From Burkholderiales bacterium (GTDB lineage Bacteria; Pseudomonadota; Gammaproteobacteria; Burkholderiales; Casimicrobiaceae), in contig JANXUB010000104.1 of the NCBI GenBank assembly GCA_025352105.1, positions 1-45,369 on the forward strand: a DNA stretch of 45,369 nucleotides, read 5' to 3'. The notes under the pieces were generated by a model that did not search any database, was not told the DNA's origin, and saw nothing but the letters and a program-made list of their open reading frames with translations. Position 1 is the first letter of the stretch; the number at the start of each line of letters is the position of its first letter. Below are positions 23,305-32,350 of the stretch, one piece after another. The position numbers and the translations under genes were made by a program.

Positions 23305-25995
23305 CTACGCTTCCGACTTTCCCGCCCTCAAGGCCTTTTCAATCAATTCGCCCACATTGGGCGACAGCGTTGTGTGTCCGACGAGCGCTTCGAGTTGCGC
23401 TTTTTGCAATGCACGTTGTGGTTCGGCACATTTGTGCCAGCGCAAAAAAGGGTCGCAAAATCGTGCGGCGAGCGAAGGGTTTTGTACGTCGTAGCGCAGA
23501 ATTTGTTCTGCAACAAACGCGTATCCAGCGCCATCCACCGCATGAAAACCACGCCAGTTTTGATCGCCGAAGGCGTGCACGACGGCGCGCACGCGATTCG
23601 GGTTTTTGCCATCGAACTTTGGATGTGCCAGCAGTTCACGAACTCGCGCAAGCGCCGCACCGTCGGCGCGATGAGCGCAGGCTTCCAGCTGAAACCAACG
23701 ATTCAACATGGCTAAATCATCTTGCCACTGGTCGTGAAACGCTCCAAACATCGTGTCACGCGAAGCACAGGGTTGATCGCGCAGCGCGACCATCGCCCCC
23801 ATGACATCAGTGAAATTGTCAGCATCAGTCCAGGCGATAAGCGCAAGCGCCTGACCGGCCTGGTTGCCCGTCACATTGATCAAGCCAAGCAGGGTATTGG
23901 CGAGCGAGCGATGCGCTACCGCGTCGGCGTGCATTGAGTGGGGTGCGTCTGCGTGCGCGTACGCTGATCCTGCATCTGCGTGCGCAGATCTTGGCGAGGT
24001 CAACGCAGAGCGCTCGACGCCATAGCGGGCAATCATCACAGCAAAATTTGCCGTCGCGAGATTCACCATCACAGCGTCCCGTGCGTCAGCAATCGCCAGC
24101 GCATCAATCACCGCCGCCCGATCAGCGAGTTCAGCGCAGCTTGGGAGCGTGAGCATGTGTGCGATCAATGCCGGATCGGTTTGATCATCGGCGACCAGCG
24201 CGTTGGTGGCCTGATGCAAGGCTGCTGCCGATGTGGACGCCTCAGCGCGCTGCGCGCCATCAAAGGTGCGGAAGAAGAGCTCGCGCAATGCTTGCCAGCG
24301 AACAACGCCGTCGCTGTCTTTTGCGACCAGCATTGCAAGCTCGTCATGAGTGTAAGCAAACGATACTTTCACCGGCGCCGAGAAGCCGCGCAGTAACGAC
24401 GGCACGGGTTTCGCCTCGATGCCATCAAAGTGAAACTCCTGCCGCGCTTCGGTGACGCACAGCACCTGCGTGCGCGACACCGCACCGTCGCCTTGAATAA
24501 GCGCTACCGACAACGGGATGACAACGGGCAGTTTTCCGGGTTGTCCCGGCGTCGCAGGCACGGTTTGCTCGACCGTCAACGTGTAGCGTTTCTCGGCGGC
24601 ATTGAACGCATCCGATACGTTGATCGTCGGAGTCCCCGCCTGACTGTACCAACGCTTGAATTGCTTAAGATCAGCGCCACTGGCGTCTTCCATCGCCGCG
24701 ACAAAATCGTCGCAGGTAGCCGCCGTGCCGTCATGCCGCGCGAAGTAAAGATCGCAACCCTTGCGATACGTCTCTGCGCCGAGCAGCGTGTGCAGCATGC
24801 GAATGACTTCTGCACCTTTTTCGTACACGGTCACCGTGTAGAAATTATCGATCGCTTCGTATTCGTCCGGGCGAATGGGGTGCGCCATCGGGCCTGCGTC
24901 CTGCGCAAACTGGCGCGATTGCATGAAGGCGGCTTCTTCGATGCGCACGACAGCGGGCGAGCCGCGAAACGCTGAATACTGCTGCTCGCGAAAGACGGTG
25001 AAACCCTCTTTCAACGAGAGTTGAAACCAGTCGCGACAGGTCACACGATTGCCGCTCCAGTTGTGAAAATATTCGTGCGCGACGATGGCGTCGACGACCT
25101 GAAAATCAGCATCGGTCGCGGTGTCCTTGTCGGCGAGCAGGTAGCGCGAGTTGAAAATATTCAATCCCTTGTTTTCCATTGCGCCCATGTTGAAGTCGTC
25201 TGCCGCGTAGATCATGAAGCGATCCAGGTCGTATTCGCGACCATAGGCCGCTTCGTCCCAGCGCATCGCCGCTTTCAGGCATTGCATCGCCCAGGTGCAG
25301 CGTGGCAAATTGGCGGTGGTCGAATAGATTTCGAGCAAAACATTGCGGCCCGATGCGGTGACAAAATGATCAACTAATTTGTCGATTTTCCCCGCGACCA
25401 GCGCGAACAAATACGATGGTTTTTTGTGCGGGTCGTGCCACACGGCTTCATGCCGACCATCGCCCAAATCGGCCTCTGTAACAAGATTGCCATTCGACAG
25501 TAAGACCGGGAATTGCGCCTTGTCCGCACGAATGGTGACGCGATATTCAGACAGGACATCCGGCCGATCCGGGAAATACGTGATGCGGCGGAATCCTTCG
25601 GCCTCGCATTGTGTGCAGAAGGTGCCGTTGGTTACGTAGAGCCCTTCAAGCGCAAGGTTTGCAGACGGGTTGAAGCGTGTGACGATGACGAGTGTGCTCG
25701 CATTGCCCGCGTAGGCAAGCGCACTGGCATTGATCACGATGCGGTCGCGATCGAGGCGGTAATCGGCTACCGTTAACGCATGACCATTGTGCAAAATCGA
25801 TTCGAGCGTAAGGCCATCGCCGTTTAATACGAGCGTGTCGCTGGCACCCGGCTGAAGGTTGCGCCGCAATTTGAGCATTGATGTCACGCGCGTGTTTGTG
25901 GCGTCAAGATCAAACTGTAACTCGACGCGATCAATCCAGAACGCTGGTGCGCGATAGTCTGCCCGATGAATGGCAACAGCGCCCGGATTTTTCAT
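23305..25995 (-). CDS. pepN: Aminopeptidase N (M1 zinc metallopeptidase)
   Basis: Broad-specificity aminopeptidase of 896 aa that removes N-terminal residues from peptides in protein turnover; close to the usual PepN length of about 870-900. The substrate-anchoring motif is GAMENKG, and the zinc site is VAHEYFHNW (HEXXH) with the third ligand Glu in SLKEGFTVF. The N-terminal beta domain begins with RADYRAPAFWIDRVEL and the C-terminal helical domain runs to the end. There is no signal peptide. A short alanine/aspartate/histidine-rich insertion with repeated HADA units lies in the C-terminal domain near 23930-23980 and may be a species-specific loop. The gene lies 12 bp after the FKBP gene and upstream of hemB, all on the minus strand. 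Confidence 0.96.
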   Translation of the reverse strand: MKNPGAVAIHRADYRAPAFWIDRVELQFDLDATNTRVTSMLKLRRNLQPGASDTLVLNGDGLTLESILHNGHALTVADYRLDRDRIVINASALAYAGNASTLVIVTRFNPSANLALEGLYVTNGTFCTQCEAEGFRRITYFPDRPDVLSEYRVTIRADKAQFPVLLSNGNLVTEADLGDGRHEAVWHDPHKKPSYLFALVAGKIDKLVDHFVTASGRNVLLEIYSTTANLPRCTWAMQCLKAAMRWDEAAYGREYDLDRFMIYAADDFNMGAMENKGLNIFNSRYLLADKDTATDADFQVVDAIVAHEYFHNWSGNRVTCRDWFQLSLKEGFTVFREQQYSAFRGSPAVVRIEEAAFMQSRQFAQDAGPMAHPIRPDEYEAIDNFYTVTVYEKGAEVIRMLHTLLGAETYRKGCDLYFARHDGTAATCDDFVAAMEDASGADLKQFKRWYSQAGTPTINVSDAFNAAEKRYTLTVEQTVPATPGQPGKLPVVIPLSVALIQGDGAVSRTQVLCVTEARQEFHFDGIEAKPVPSLLRGFSAPVKVSFAYTHDELAMLVAKDSDGVVRWQALRELFFRTFDGAQRAEASTSAAALHQATNALVADDQTDPALIAHMLTLPSCAELADRAAVIDALAIADARDAVMVNLATANFAVMIARYGVERSALTSPRSAHADAGSAYAHADAPHSMHADAVAHRSLANTLLGLINVTGNQAGQALALIAWTDADNFTDVMGAMVALRDQPCASRDTMFGAFHDQWQDDLAMLNRWFQLEACAHRADGAALARVRELLAHPKFDGKNPNRVRAVVHAFGDQNWRGFHAVDGAGYAFVAEQILRYDVQNPSLAARFCDPFLRWHKCAEPQRALQKAQLEALVGHTTLSPNVGELIEKALRAGKSEA

Positions 25996-26007
25996 GATGC
26001 TGAGCGC

Positions 26008-26523
26008 TTATTTTTTGGCAGCAGGGACGTAGGCCGACGGCTCGCCGGACGCGTTCATCGTTTTGCCAACCACCGAAATGAGTTCAACGTCGAACACCAG
26101 CGTCGCGTTCGGAGGGATGGAGCCGCCCGCGCCGCGCTCGCCGTAGCCCTTATCCGGCGGAATTATCAGTGTGCGCTGACCGCCCACCTTCATTCCAACC
26201 ACGCCTTCGTCCCAACCCTTGATCACACGGCCTGCGCCGAGAATGAAGCCAAACGGCACTTTGCGATCAATCGACGAATCAAATTTGGCGCCTTTGTTGT
26301 CTGGGGCTGCCGCATTCCACAAATACCCGGTGTAGTGAACGTTGATCGGTGCGCCGCTCTCGGCTAGCGCGCCGTCGCCGACTTTGCGATCAATCGTTGT
26401 CAGAGCAGAAGGCGCGCCCATTGACGCGGCTGCGCCTGAAGCGCCGCTTTGGGCAGAGGCGCTTGCGCCAAGGAACGAGAAAAAAAGTGCGGTAGCGAGA
26501 ACCGAGGGTTTAACCATAGTCAT
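26008..26523 (-). CDS. FKBP-type peptidyl-prolyl cis-trans isomerase, exported
   Basis: A 171-aa periplasmic folding catalyst. A signal peptide (about 1-25, ending ASA-QS) precedes a low-complexity Ala/Ser/Gly linker and a single FKBP domain with INVHYTGYLWN, the pocket residues in KFDSSIDRKVPFGFILG, VIKGWDEGVVGMKVGGQR, IPPDKGYGERG and the closing strand ATLVFDVELISV. It should assist proline isomerisation in secreted proteins. The gene heads a likely minus-strand run FKBP-pepN-hemB. It is divergent from the PilZ-like gene over about 200 bp containing a terminator-like structure. The start at 26523 gives MTMVKP; the second ATG at 26517 is equally possible. Confidence 0.92.
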   Translation of the reverse strand: MTMVKPSVLATALFFSFLGASASAQSGASGAAASMGAPSALTTIDRKVGDGALAESGAPINVHYTGYLWNAAAPDNKGAKFDSSIDRKVPFGFILGAGRVIKGWDEGVVGMKVGGQRTLIIPPDKGYGERGAGGSIPPNATLVFDVELISVVGKTMNASGEPSAYVPAAKK

Positions 26524-26576
26524 GACAAGAAATCCATAGCGAAGTGAAAAATCGCGGCAATTGTGAGTGGGCCGTA

Positions 26577-26606
26577 CCGCCGTTGGTGGCGGGTTGCCCG
26601 CTTTTT
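26577..26606 (+). terminator. Intrinsic-terminator-like hairpin with overlapping alternative stem
   Basis: GCGGG (26589-26593), loop TTG, CCCGC (26597-26601), then TTTTT (26602-26606): a textbook terminator shape on the plus strand. An alternative stem CCGCC (26577-26581) with GGCGG (26588-26592) would use the same bases and prevent it. It lies between two divergent genes, so it could attenuate a transcript entering the PilZ-like gene or stop antisense transcription from the FKBP side. Confidence 0.5.
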
Positions 26607-26723
26607 CTTGCCGCAGCAGGGATGGAGCGGTATTCTACGATTTGAATAAAAACTGCAATTGCGCTGGTGACATATAAAAATCACCACAATACAACGAACA
26701 ACAACAATCAAGACCGACAAAAA

Positions 26724-28376
26724 ATGCTCCGTTGGCTAAGTAATCTGACCGACTCGCGACCGCTGGGTTCAGTCGGTAACGCACGAAAATTCGTCGCATC
26801 GCTGGATCGCGACATTTTCACAGCGTCGGATACGGTGTGCGCGCAGTTGCGCGCCTACATGAACGACACCGAACAACACGTCAACCTGAACCCGGCACCC
26901 CTGTTTGAACTTGACGTTCGTACTGAGGCGATGACCATTCGTCTGGAGCGCGACTACCTCGCAGCGTCGCTGCAATCGCATTCGCTGCGCGAGCGTTTGT
27001 GGGACACGGGCTACGACTGGGCGATGCGCTTTGCCGATGCCTATCGACTCATTCTGATGATGGAAACGGCGTCGGTGGCGGGGCGCTCGGCGTCCGAATT
27101 TGCGCGTGTTGCGATTCGCTTTTTTCAATTCCGTGCGATGGCCTATCGTTATCGGCTGTACCGTCATGAAGAGTGGATACCGACGATCTGGATTGAAACC
27201 CATCAGGTATTCCGCAAAGCCTGCGACCTGGGCGTGGATCACGTCGTCGTCGCCGACGCGAGCACCGGGCAGACGAGCTACCCGGCGCGCGCGTTCGCTG
27301 CGCTGACCTTGTTGCGGCTTGGAAATGCCGGTGGCTACACACCGTCGCAGATCAACGCGTTGTTCAAAAAAATTGAGGAATTTACGCATGATCTGAAACT
27401 CACGGCCCGTGCTGCCAACGAGAGCGGATTTGCGATCAATCTTGCCGGCTCCGATGGTCTCGTGCCACGGCATTCGGTGCCGCAAGGCGGGCAATATCTG
27501 TACTGCGACACCACCGCCATTCATGCGCGCGCGCTGGCCTGGCTCGATCAGGTGGAGTCCGAAGACGGCGGTCGCAACGTGACACTGGGGGGGTCGCTGT
27601 CGCAAAATCCGTTGCTCTCGCTCCGCAGCGCGGTTCTACGTATCGATCCTGAATTCAAGCCGCTGACGCGGGCGAGCGCCCGCAACAATGATCACGGCAG
27701 GGTGGCCGCGACTTATAGTGTCAGCAAGGTAGCTGTTGCGATCACGTTCGAGCCCGGCATGTTGGCGGCGAGCCTCGAAGGCGAAAATTATGAGTACGCC
27801 GATGCGCTAGAAATCGAGACGCTGGGCACGCTAAAAGACTCAACCATGAAGCGCTTGCGTCGCGATTTGCCCCCGGAAGCAACGCGGCTCAATTTACAGT
27901 TTTGGCATTTGCGGGATCGCAGTGATACCGGCTTTCGCTGCGTCGTTCCGAACACCTCAACACAACGGTTAAGGCTCAGGGATATTGTCGCGGTGACGGA
28001 AGAGTCGCCGGCGGCGGGCTGGCAGGTAGCCGCCATCGTGCGCCTGCTGAAACTGCCGGCTGGGCACATCGAGATTGGCCTGCAGGTACTCTCGCGCGAG
28101 GTTGATTCGATCGAGCTGCGCACGTTGCGATCACGGCAGGGACTGTACCGCGACAACGCAGCGACGCTGGTGGCGAGCGCGAGCTTCAAGGCGATTCGCC
28201 TCAAAGGCGCGTTCTTTGGTCGCCCGATCATGGGTGCATCATGGATCATGAGCGCCGCCGACTATCAGGCGGGCGTTACCTACGAGGTGCAGGGCTCGCA
28301 ACGCCGCTATGAGGCCAGCGACCTGATCAGCGAAGGCTCCGATTGGGTGTGGGTCAGGCCCAACGAGCTGAGCTGA
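26724..28376 (+). CDS. Uncharacterised protein with PilZ-like C-terminal region
   Basis: A 550-aa cytoplasmic protein from the ATG at 26724 (MLRWLSNLTDSRPLG); a GTG at 26667 would add a low-complexity Asn-rich leader and is less likely. The N-terminal ~350 residues are mostly helical with no motif I recognise. The C-terminal third resembles a PilZ fold: the DxSxxG motif appears as DRSDTG (398-403), followed by LRLRDIVAV, a Trp strand WQVAAIVRLL and HIEIGLQVL. The RxxxR partner motif that binds cyclic-di-GMP is degenerate. Large betaproteobacterial proteins of this design are often annotated as cyclic-di-GMP-binding. Binding is therefore possible but not shown. It stands alone on the plus strand, divergent from FKBP and convergent with prmC. 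Confidence 0.6.
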   Translation: MLRWLSNLTDSRPLGSVGNARKFVASLDRDIFTASDTVCAQLRAYMNDTEQHVNLNPAPLFELDVRTEAMTIRLERDYLAASLQSHSLRERLWDTGYDWAMRFADAYRLILMMETASVAGRSASEFARVAIRFFQFRAMAYRYRLYRHEEWIPTIWIETHQVFRKACDLGVDHVVVADASTGQTSYPARAFAALTLLRLGNAGGYTPSQINALFKKIEEFTHDLKLTARAANESGFAINLAGSDGLVPRHSVPQGGQYLYCDTTAIHARALAWLDQVESEDGGRNVTLGGSLSQNPLLSLRSAVLRIDPEFKPLTRASARNNDHGRVAATYSVSKVAVAITFEPGMLAASLEGENYEYADALEIETLGTLKDSTMKRLRRDLPPEATRLNLQFWHLRDRSDTGFRCVVPNTSTQRLRLRDIVAVTEESPAAGWQVAAIVRLLKLPAGHIEIGLQVLSREVDSIELRTLRSRQGLYRDNAATLVASASFKAIRLKGAFFGRPIMGASWIMSAADYQAGVTYEVQGSQRRYEASDLISEGSDWVWVRPNELS

Positions 28377-28400
28377 TCCGCGCTACCCTCGTACCGCGCG

Positions 28401-29258
28401 TTAAGCGCGCCAGCGCGCCGCTGTGACCCGAGGATGACCGGCAAGATCGAGTAGCGTGCTGACATCGGCGAAGCCGTTGTTTCGCAAAAGCGACGGCACA
28501 GATTCCCCCTGATCGTAGCCATGTTCAACGATGAGCCAGCCGCCGTCATGCAAGTGCCTCAGGGCACCGCTTGCTAGTTGTCGATAGCTCTCAAGTCCGT
28601 CCACCGCGTCGGCAAGCGCGATGACCGGCTCGAAGCGCAAATCGCCTTGGGTGAGGTGTGCGTCACCGGGCACGATGTACGGCGGATTGCTGACGATTAA
28701 GTCGAACTTCGCGTCGGTGGCGATGGCGGCAAACCAGTTACTTTCGGTGAATCGAGCGTTGTTGGCGCGGAGGTTCGCTGCGTTTTCTCGCGCCAATGAA
28801 AGTGCGGCGGGCGAGATGTCTAGCGCGGTTACCTGCGCATTTGGACGCTCCAGCGCGACGGTGATCGCAATGCAGCCGGTACCTGTGCCGACATCGAGAA
28901 TTGCTGATTTGTTGTGGGTTTCGACGAGTGTGAGCACATGCTCCACCAAGTGTTCAGTCTCGGGCCGTGGAATCAGCGCAGCGGATGAGCACTGAAATGT
29001 GCGTCCGAAAAATTCACGCTTGCCGAGCAGATAAGCCATTGGCTCGCCGTGCGCGCGCCTTGCTGCGAGCGCCTCGATGCGCCGTTGCTCGTCGGGTGCA
29101 GCCGCTTCATTATCATGAGCAACCAGCCACGCCGCATCGCGTTGCAATACATGGCCGACGAGCATGCGAACCTCCGCTCGTGGCAATTGCAATTGCAATG
29201 GCAATTCCAACGGCGACGGCAACGCGACCAGTGAAGTGATGAGTTCGCGGATGTTCAC
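28401..29258 (-). CDS. prmC: Peptide chain release factor N(5)-glutamine methyltransferase
   Basis: Methylates the glutamine of the GGQ motif in release factors RF1 and RF2, which is needed for efficient termination. The 285-aa protein has the helical N-terminal domain, the substrate-contact region ALIPRPETEHLVE, the SAM-binding loop ILDVGTGTGCIAI and the catalytic motif SNPPYI. It lies on the same strand as prfA, its substrate's gene, but with pyrF and a 182-bp space between; in many bacteria prfA and prmC are adjacent. It is convergent with the PilZ-like gene. The identification is firm. Confidence 0.95.
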   Translation of the reverse strand: MNIRELITSLVALPSPLELPLQLQLPRAEVRMLVGHVLQRDAAWLVAHDNEAAAPDEQRRIEALAARRAHGEPMAYLLGKREFFGRTFQCSSAALIPRPETEHLVEHVLTLVETHNKSAILDVGTGTGCIAITVALERPNAQVTALDISPAALSLARENAANLRANNARFTESNWFAAIATDAKFDLIVSNPPYIVPGDAHLTQGDLRFEPVIALADAVDGLESYRQLASGALRHLHDGGWLIVEHGYDQGESVPSLLRNNGFADVSTLLDLAGHPRVTAARWRA

Positions 29259-29340
29259 TGGGCGTACACGCTTTGGGGGATGAGTTTTCTCATGATCGGC
29301 GATTTACGACTTTGAGCCGCAATCACCTCTTTACTTGGGC

Positions 29341-29402
29341 ATAAAGCTGAAAACGACATAAGTCGACTTTCCAATAAAATACACTTAAGCCCAATAGCAG
29401 CG
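29341..29402. repeat. AT-rich intergenic element, copy C
   Basis: Lies in the 182 bp between pyrF and prmC. Read on the minus strand it has TTGGGCTTAAGTG followed by a T/A-rich run and TCGACTTATG, the same two words in the same order as the copy near 1685-1746. AAGTCGACTT within it is a perfect palindrome. No terminator or promoter was assigned here. Confidence 0.4.
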
Positions 29403-29440
29403 GTGATTTTATGGAAAAGTTGCTTTTTCAAACACCAGCC

Positions 29441-30250
29441 TCAAGGCATCGCACCGTCTTCGATCATTTGCTCCACGACACCCCGCGCCGCATGCGCAAA
29501 ATCATCGCCGCCGCTGGCATAAATCACCGAGCGCGAGGCGTTAATGATGAGGCCAGTGCCGTTACTGTCGCGACCGACGGCGACCGTAGCCTTCATGTCG
29601 CCACCCTGCGCGCCGACACCGGGCACTAGCAGCGGCATATCGCCCACCACGCGACGCACATCGGCGATCACCTGCGGCACGGTCGCACCGACCACGAGAC
29701 TGATGTTGTTGTTGCCGTTCCACTCGTTTGCCGCGAGTTTCGCGACGCGCATATACAGTGGCTCGCCGTCAATCATTTGCTCCTGCAAATCTGCGCCACC
29801 GGCGTTCGATGTGCGGCACAACAGAATGACGCCCTTGTCTGCGTATTTTGTAAACGGAGCAATCGAATCGCCACCCAGATATGGGTTCACCGTGACCGCG
29901 TCGGCACGATATCGCTCAAACGCTTCCGCCGCGTAAAACTCTGCCGTGCTCCCAACGTCACCACGCTTCGCATCAAGAATCACCGGCACATGCGGATAGC
30001 GGTCATGGATGTAATCAATCGTCGCCGCGAGCTGGTCTTCCGCCGCAATCGCCGCGTAATGCGCAAACTGCGGTTTGTACGCGCAGACGATGTCGTGCGT
30101 GGCGTCGATGATCGCTTTGTTGAACGCAAATATTGCGTCAGGCCGATTGAACAAACGCTCGGGCAAACGCTTTTTTTCTGGGTCAAGCCCCACACAAACC
30201 AGCGAGCGGGATTTGGCCCATGCAGCGTTTAATTTTTCTTGAAACGTCAT
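29441..30250 (-). CDS. pyrF: Orotidine 5'-phosphate decarboxylase
   Basis: Converts OMP to UMP, the last step of de novo pyrimidine synthesis, in the cytoplasm. The 269-aa protein belongs to the longer (type 2) PyrF group. It shows [11 protein letters not shown] at the start, the catalytic DAKRGD in [24 protein letters not shown] and [17 protein letters not shown] Shine-Dalgarno lies about 8 bp upstream. It sits between prfA (26 bp upstream) and prmC on the same strand, an unusual place for this gene, but shows no sign of recent arrival apart from the AT-rich element after it. Confidence 0.95.
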   Translation of the reverse strand: MTFQEKLNAAWAKSRSLVCVGLDPEKKRLPERLFNRPDAIFAFNKAIIDATHDIVCAYKPQFAHYAAIAAEDQLAATIDYIHDRYPHVPVILDAKRGDVGSTAEFYAAEAFERYRADAVTVNPYLGGDSIAPFTKYADKGVILLCRTSNAGGADLQEQMIDGEPLYMRVAKLAANEWNGNNNISLVVGATVPQVIADVRRVVGDMPLLVPGVGAQGGDMKATVAVGRDSNGTGLIINASRSVIYASGGDDFAHAARGVVEQMIEDGAMP

Positions 30251-30276
30251 TGTTCTTCTCCGTTCACCCTAAACAT

Positions 30277-31362
30277 CTACGCGACCGCAGACTCCATCGT
30301 CGCCATCAATTCCGCCTGATGCTCGGAAATCAGCGCGTCCACCATGTCGCCGATATCGCCGTCCATGATGAAATCGAGCTTGTAGAGCGTCAGGTTAATA
30401 CGGTGGTCGGTCATCCGGCCCTGCGGGTAGTTGTAGGTGCGGATGCGCTCGCTGCGGTCACCCGAGCCGACCAAAGATTTGCGCAAACCCGCCTCCTTCG
30501 CGTGCGCCGCCGCACGCTCACGCTCCAGAAGTCGCGACGCCAGCACCTCCATCGCGCGCGCCTTGTTCTGATGTTGCGAACGCCCGTCCTGACATTCGAC
30601 GACAACGCCAGTTGGAACGTGCACGATGCGCACTGCCGAATCGGTCTTGTTGATGTGCTGGCCGCCCGCGCCACTCGCGCGAAACGTATCGATTCGCAAG
30701 TCCGACGGATTGATCGTGATGTCCTTTACCGGATCGGCCTCGGGCAGGATCGCGACCGTGCAAGCGCTCGTGTGAATGCGGCCCTGCGCCTCGGTCACAG
30801 GCACGCGTTGCACGCGGTGGGTGCCTGATTCGAATTTCATTTTTGAATAGGCGCCCTGACCGATGATGCGCGCGATCACCTCGCGATAGCCACCAAGCTC
30901 GCTCTCGCTCGCCGAGACGATCTCCACCTGCCAGCGCTGACGCTCGGCAAATCGCGTGTACATGCGAAGCAAATCGCCTGAAAACAGAGCGGATTCGTCA
31001 CCGCCAGTCCCTGCGCGGATTTCAAGAAAAATATTCCGCTCATCGGCCGGGTCTTTAGGAAGCAAACCCAGCGTCAACTCTTTCTCGATGCGCTCGATGT
31101 CGGCCTTGGCAGTGTCAATTTCTTCCTGCGCCATCTCCTTCATTTCGGGATCGGCCAGCATCTCCTGCGCGCCCGCCAAATCGGCCTCACGCGCCTGAAA
31201 CTGCGCAAACAAAGCGGAGATCGGCTCGATGTCGCTCCGCTCACGCGAAAGCGCCCGAAAGCGATTCATGTCGTTGGTGACGGAAGGATCAGACAGCAAG
31301 CTCTCCACCTCGACCTGTCGGCGCGAGAGTTGCTCAAGCTTGATGCGGAAGGAGTCTTTCAT
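30277..31362 (-). CDS. prfA: Peptide chain release factor 1
   Basis: Ends translation at UAA and UAG codons. The 361-aa protein (from the ATG at 31362) has normal length. Visible features are the coiled N-terminal domain, [14 protein letters not shown], the stop-codon-reading region with [10 protein letters not shown], the catalytic GGQ in [18 protein letters not shown] and the closing [15 protein letters not shown]. The longer frame from 31410 adds 16 unconserved residues. hemA, the common upstream neighbour, is absent; vapBC lies upstream on the other strand. pyrF follows after 26 bp. Confidence 0.96.
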   Translation of the reverse strand: MKDSFRIKLEQLSRRQVEVESLLSDPSVTNDMNRFRALSRERSDIEPISALFAQFQAREADLAGAQEMLADPEMKEMAQEEIDTAKADIERIEKELTLGLLPKDPADERNIFLEIRAGTGGDESALFSGDLLRMYTRFAERQRWQVEIVSASESELGGYREVIARIIGQGAYSKMKFESGTHRVQRVPVTEAQGRIHTSACTVAILPEADPVKDITINPSDLRIDTFRASGAGGQHINKTDSAVRIVHVPTGVVVECQDGRSQHQNKARAMEVLASRLLERERAAAHAKEAGLRKSLVGSGDRSERIRTYNYPQGRMTDHRINLTLYKLDFIMDGDIGDMVDALISEHQAELMATMESAVA

Positions 31363-31382
31363 GGGGGCTCTAGAAACGAAAA

Positions 31383-31439
31383 AGCCACGCGTGACACAGC
31401 TATCGCCCAAAAAGGGTGAGGGAGCGGGGTGGCGTGGCT
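31383..31439 (-). terminator. Inverted repeat with T-run in the prfA leader
   Basis: AGCCACGC (31383-31390) and GCGTGGCT (31432-31439) form an 8-bp stem with a 41-nt loop; read on the minus strand the stem ends in CTTTTTCG about 20 bp before the prfA start. It may be an attenuator or the terminator of a minus-strand transcript. The large loop lowers confidence. Confidence 0.3.
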
Positions 31440-31501
31440 AAAGAAACATTACGCGCAATTCTAGGCCGTTTGGACGCGATCACCGCTGGCGCAATCACAT
31501 C

Positions 31502-31526
31502 AAAACGATGTTATGATGCGTTTTGT
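31502..31526 (+). promoter_or_regulatory. vapBC promoter -10 inside an operator-like palindrome
   Basis: A perfect 7-bp inverted repeat, CAAAACG (31502-31508) and CGTTTTG (31520-31526), encloses a good -10 hexamer TATGAT (31513-31518). No convincing -35 was found at 17 bp. Antitoxin-toxin complexes commonly repress their own promoter by binding such palindromes, so this is the likely VapB operator, about 35 bp upstream of the vapB start. Confidence 0.5.
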
Positions 31527-31558
31527 AAGTTTCACCCACCCAACCCAATCACCCAACC

Positions 31559-31798
31559 GTGCGAACCACACTTAATCTTTCAGACGACGCGCTGCATGTG
31601 GCCAAACACTACGCCATGCGGCAACAGCTCTCGCTCGGGGACGCCGTGTCTGCGCTCATTCGCACTGGTGCGCAGGCGCAGGCACAACCGACAATCGCCG
31701 CAGCAACGCTTCGCGGACGCTTCGCCATGCTGCCCGCACGCGACGAAGTGATCACCATCGACCATGTGCGGGAGCTCATGGAGCGGGAAGGCATCTGA
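31559..31798 (+). CDS. vapB: VapB-type antitoxin (ribbon-helix-helix)
   Basis: A 79-aa antitoxin. The N-terminus, MRTTLNLSDDALHVAKHYA, is a typical ribbon-helix-helix strand and helix used for DNA binding; the C-terminal half (RGRFAMLPARDEVITIDHVRELMEREGI) would wrap around and block the PIN toxin. It starts at GTG 31559 and ends 1 bp before the GTG of the toxin gene. A palindrome over the -10 region upstream suggests autoregulation. The pair stands alone between prfA and recG on the opposite strand, as expected for a small mobile or acquired module. Confidence 0.83.
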   Translation: MRTTLNLSDDALHVAKHYAMRQQLSLGDAVSALIRTGAQAQAQPTIAAATLRGRFAMLPARDEVITIDHVRELMEREGI

Positions 31799-31799
31799 C

Positions 31800-32342
31800 G
31801 TGTCGCCGCCAAAAATTGCAACCACGACGAAGCGTACGGCTGCTGTTCGTTCCCATGAAGTGCGCGAACCCGATGCAAGATACCTGGCGACAAAACAATC
31901 TGTGACGCCAACACGACTGTTGCTGGACGTCAACGTCTGGGTCGCCTTGTTTGATGATGCGCACGTTGCGTCATCGCGCGCCAACGAACTGATCGAGACA
32001 CCGGGAATCCAGATCGCAACCTGTCCGCTGGTTGAAAACGGCGTGATTCGCGTGCTCAACCTGCCGAGTTACGGGCGGCGCGGTGCGCTGGGAATCATGG
32101 CTGTGCGCCAGCAACTCGTGCAAGCGTGCGCAACGCTTGATCACGAGTTTTGGCCGGATGACGTGTCATTGCGCGACGACTCGGCGGTGGATTTCACGCG
32201 CGTCCACGGACACAACCAGATCACCGATCTCTATCTGCTCGCGCTAGCGGTCCAGCACGGCGGAGCGCTGATCACGTTTGATCAAAATATTCCATTGCAA
32301 GCCGTTCACGGCGCGACCGCGGCGCATCTTCGCGTGCTGTAA
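31800..32342 (+). CDS. vapC: VapC-type PIN-domain ribonuclease toxin
   Basis: Mg-dependent RNase toxin of a type II system. The PIN acidic residues are in LLLDVNVWVALF (Asp), CPLVENGVIRVL (Glu), QITDLYLLALA (Asp) and ITFDQN (Asp), a full set. From GTG 31800 the product is 180 aa, with about 38 basic residues before the PIN fold; a GTG at 31902 would give 146 aa, nearer the usual size. The first start is favoured by its position right after the vapB stop. The target RNA (tRNA or rRNA in known cases) is not predictable. Convergent with recG, 8 bp apart. Confidence 0.85.
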   Translation: MSPPKIATTTKRTAAVRSHEVREPDARYLATKQSVTPTRLLLDVNVWVALFDDAHVASSRANELIETPGIQIATCPLVENGVIRVLNLPSYGRRGALGIMAVRQQLVQACATLDHEFWPDDVSLRDDSAVDFTRVHGHNQITDLYLLALAVQHGGALITFDQNIPLQAVHGATAAHLRVL

Positions 32343-32350
32343 AGCACGGA

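Noticed and set aside
22668..23804. 378-aa open frame on the plus strand opposite hemB and pepN
   Set aside because: Antisense to two firmly identified genes across their junction; Arg/His-rich product without motifs.
23930..23980. Repeated HADA units in pepN as a tandem repeat array
   Set aside because: Too few and too imperfect units to call a repeat; noted only as a low-complexity loop.
28395..28410. GCGCG/CGCGC stem between the PilZ-like gene and prmC as a bidirectional terminator
   Set aside because: Only five pairs, inside the prmC C-terminal codons, with no T-run on either strand.
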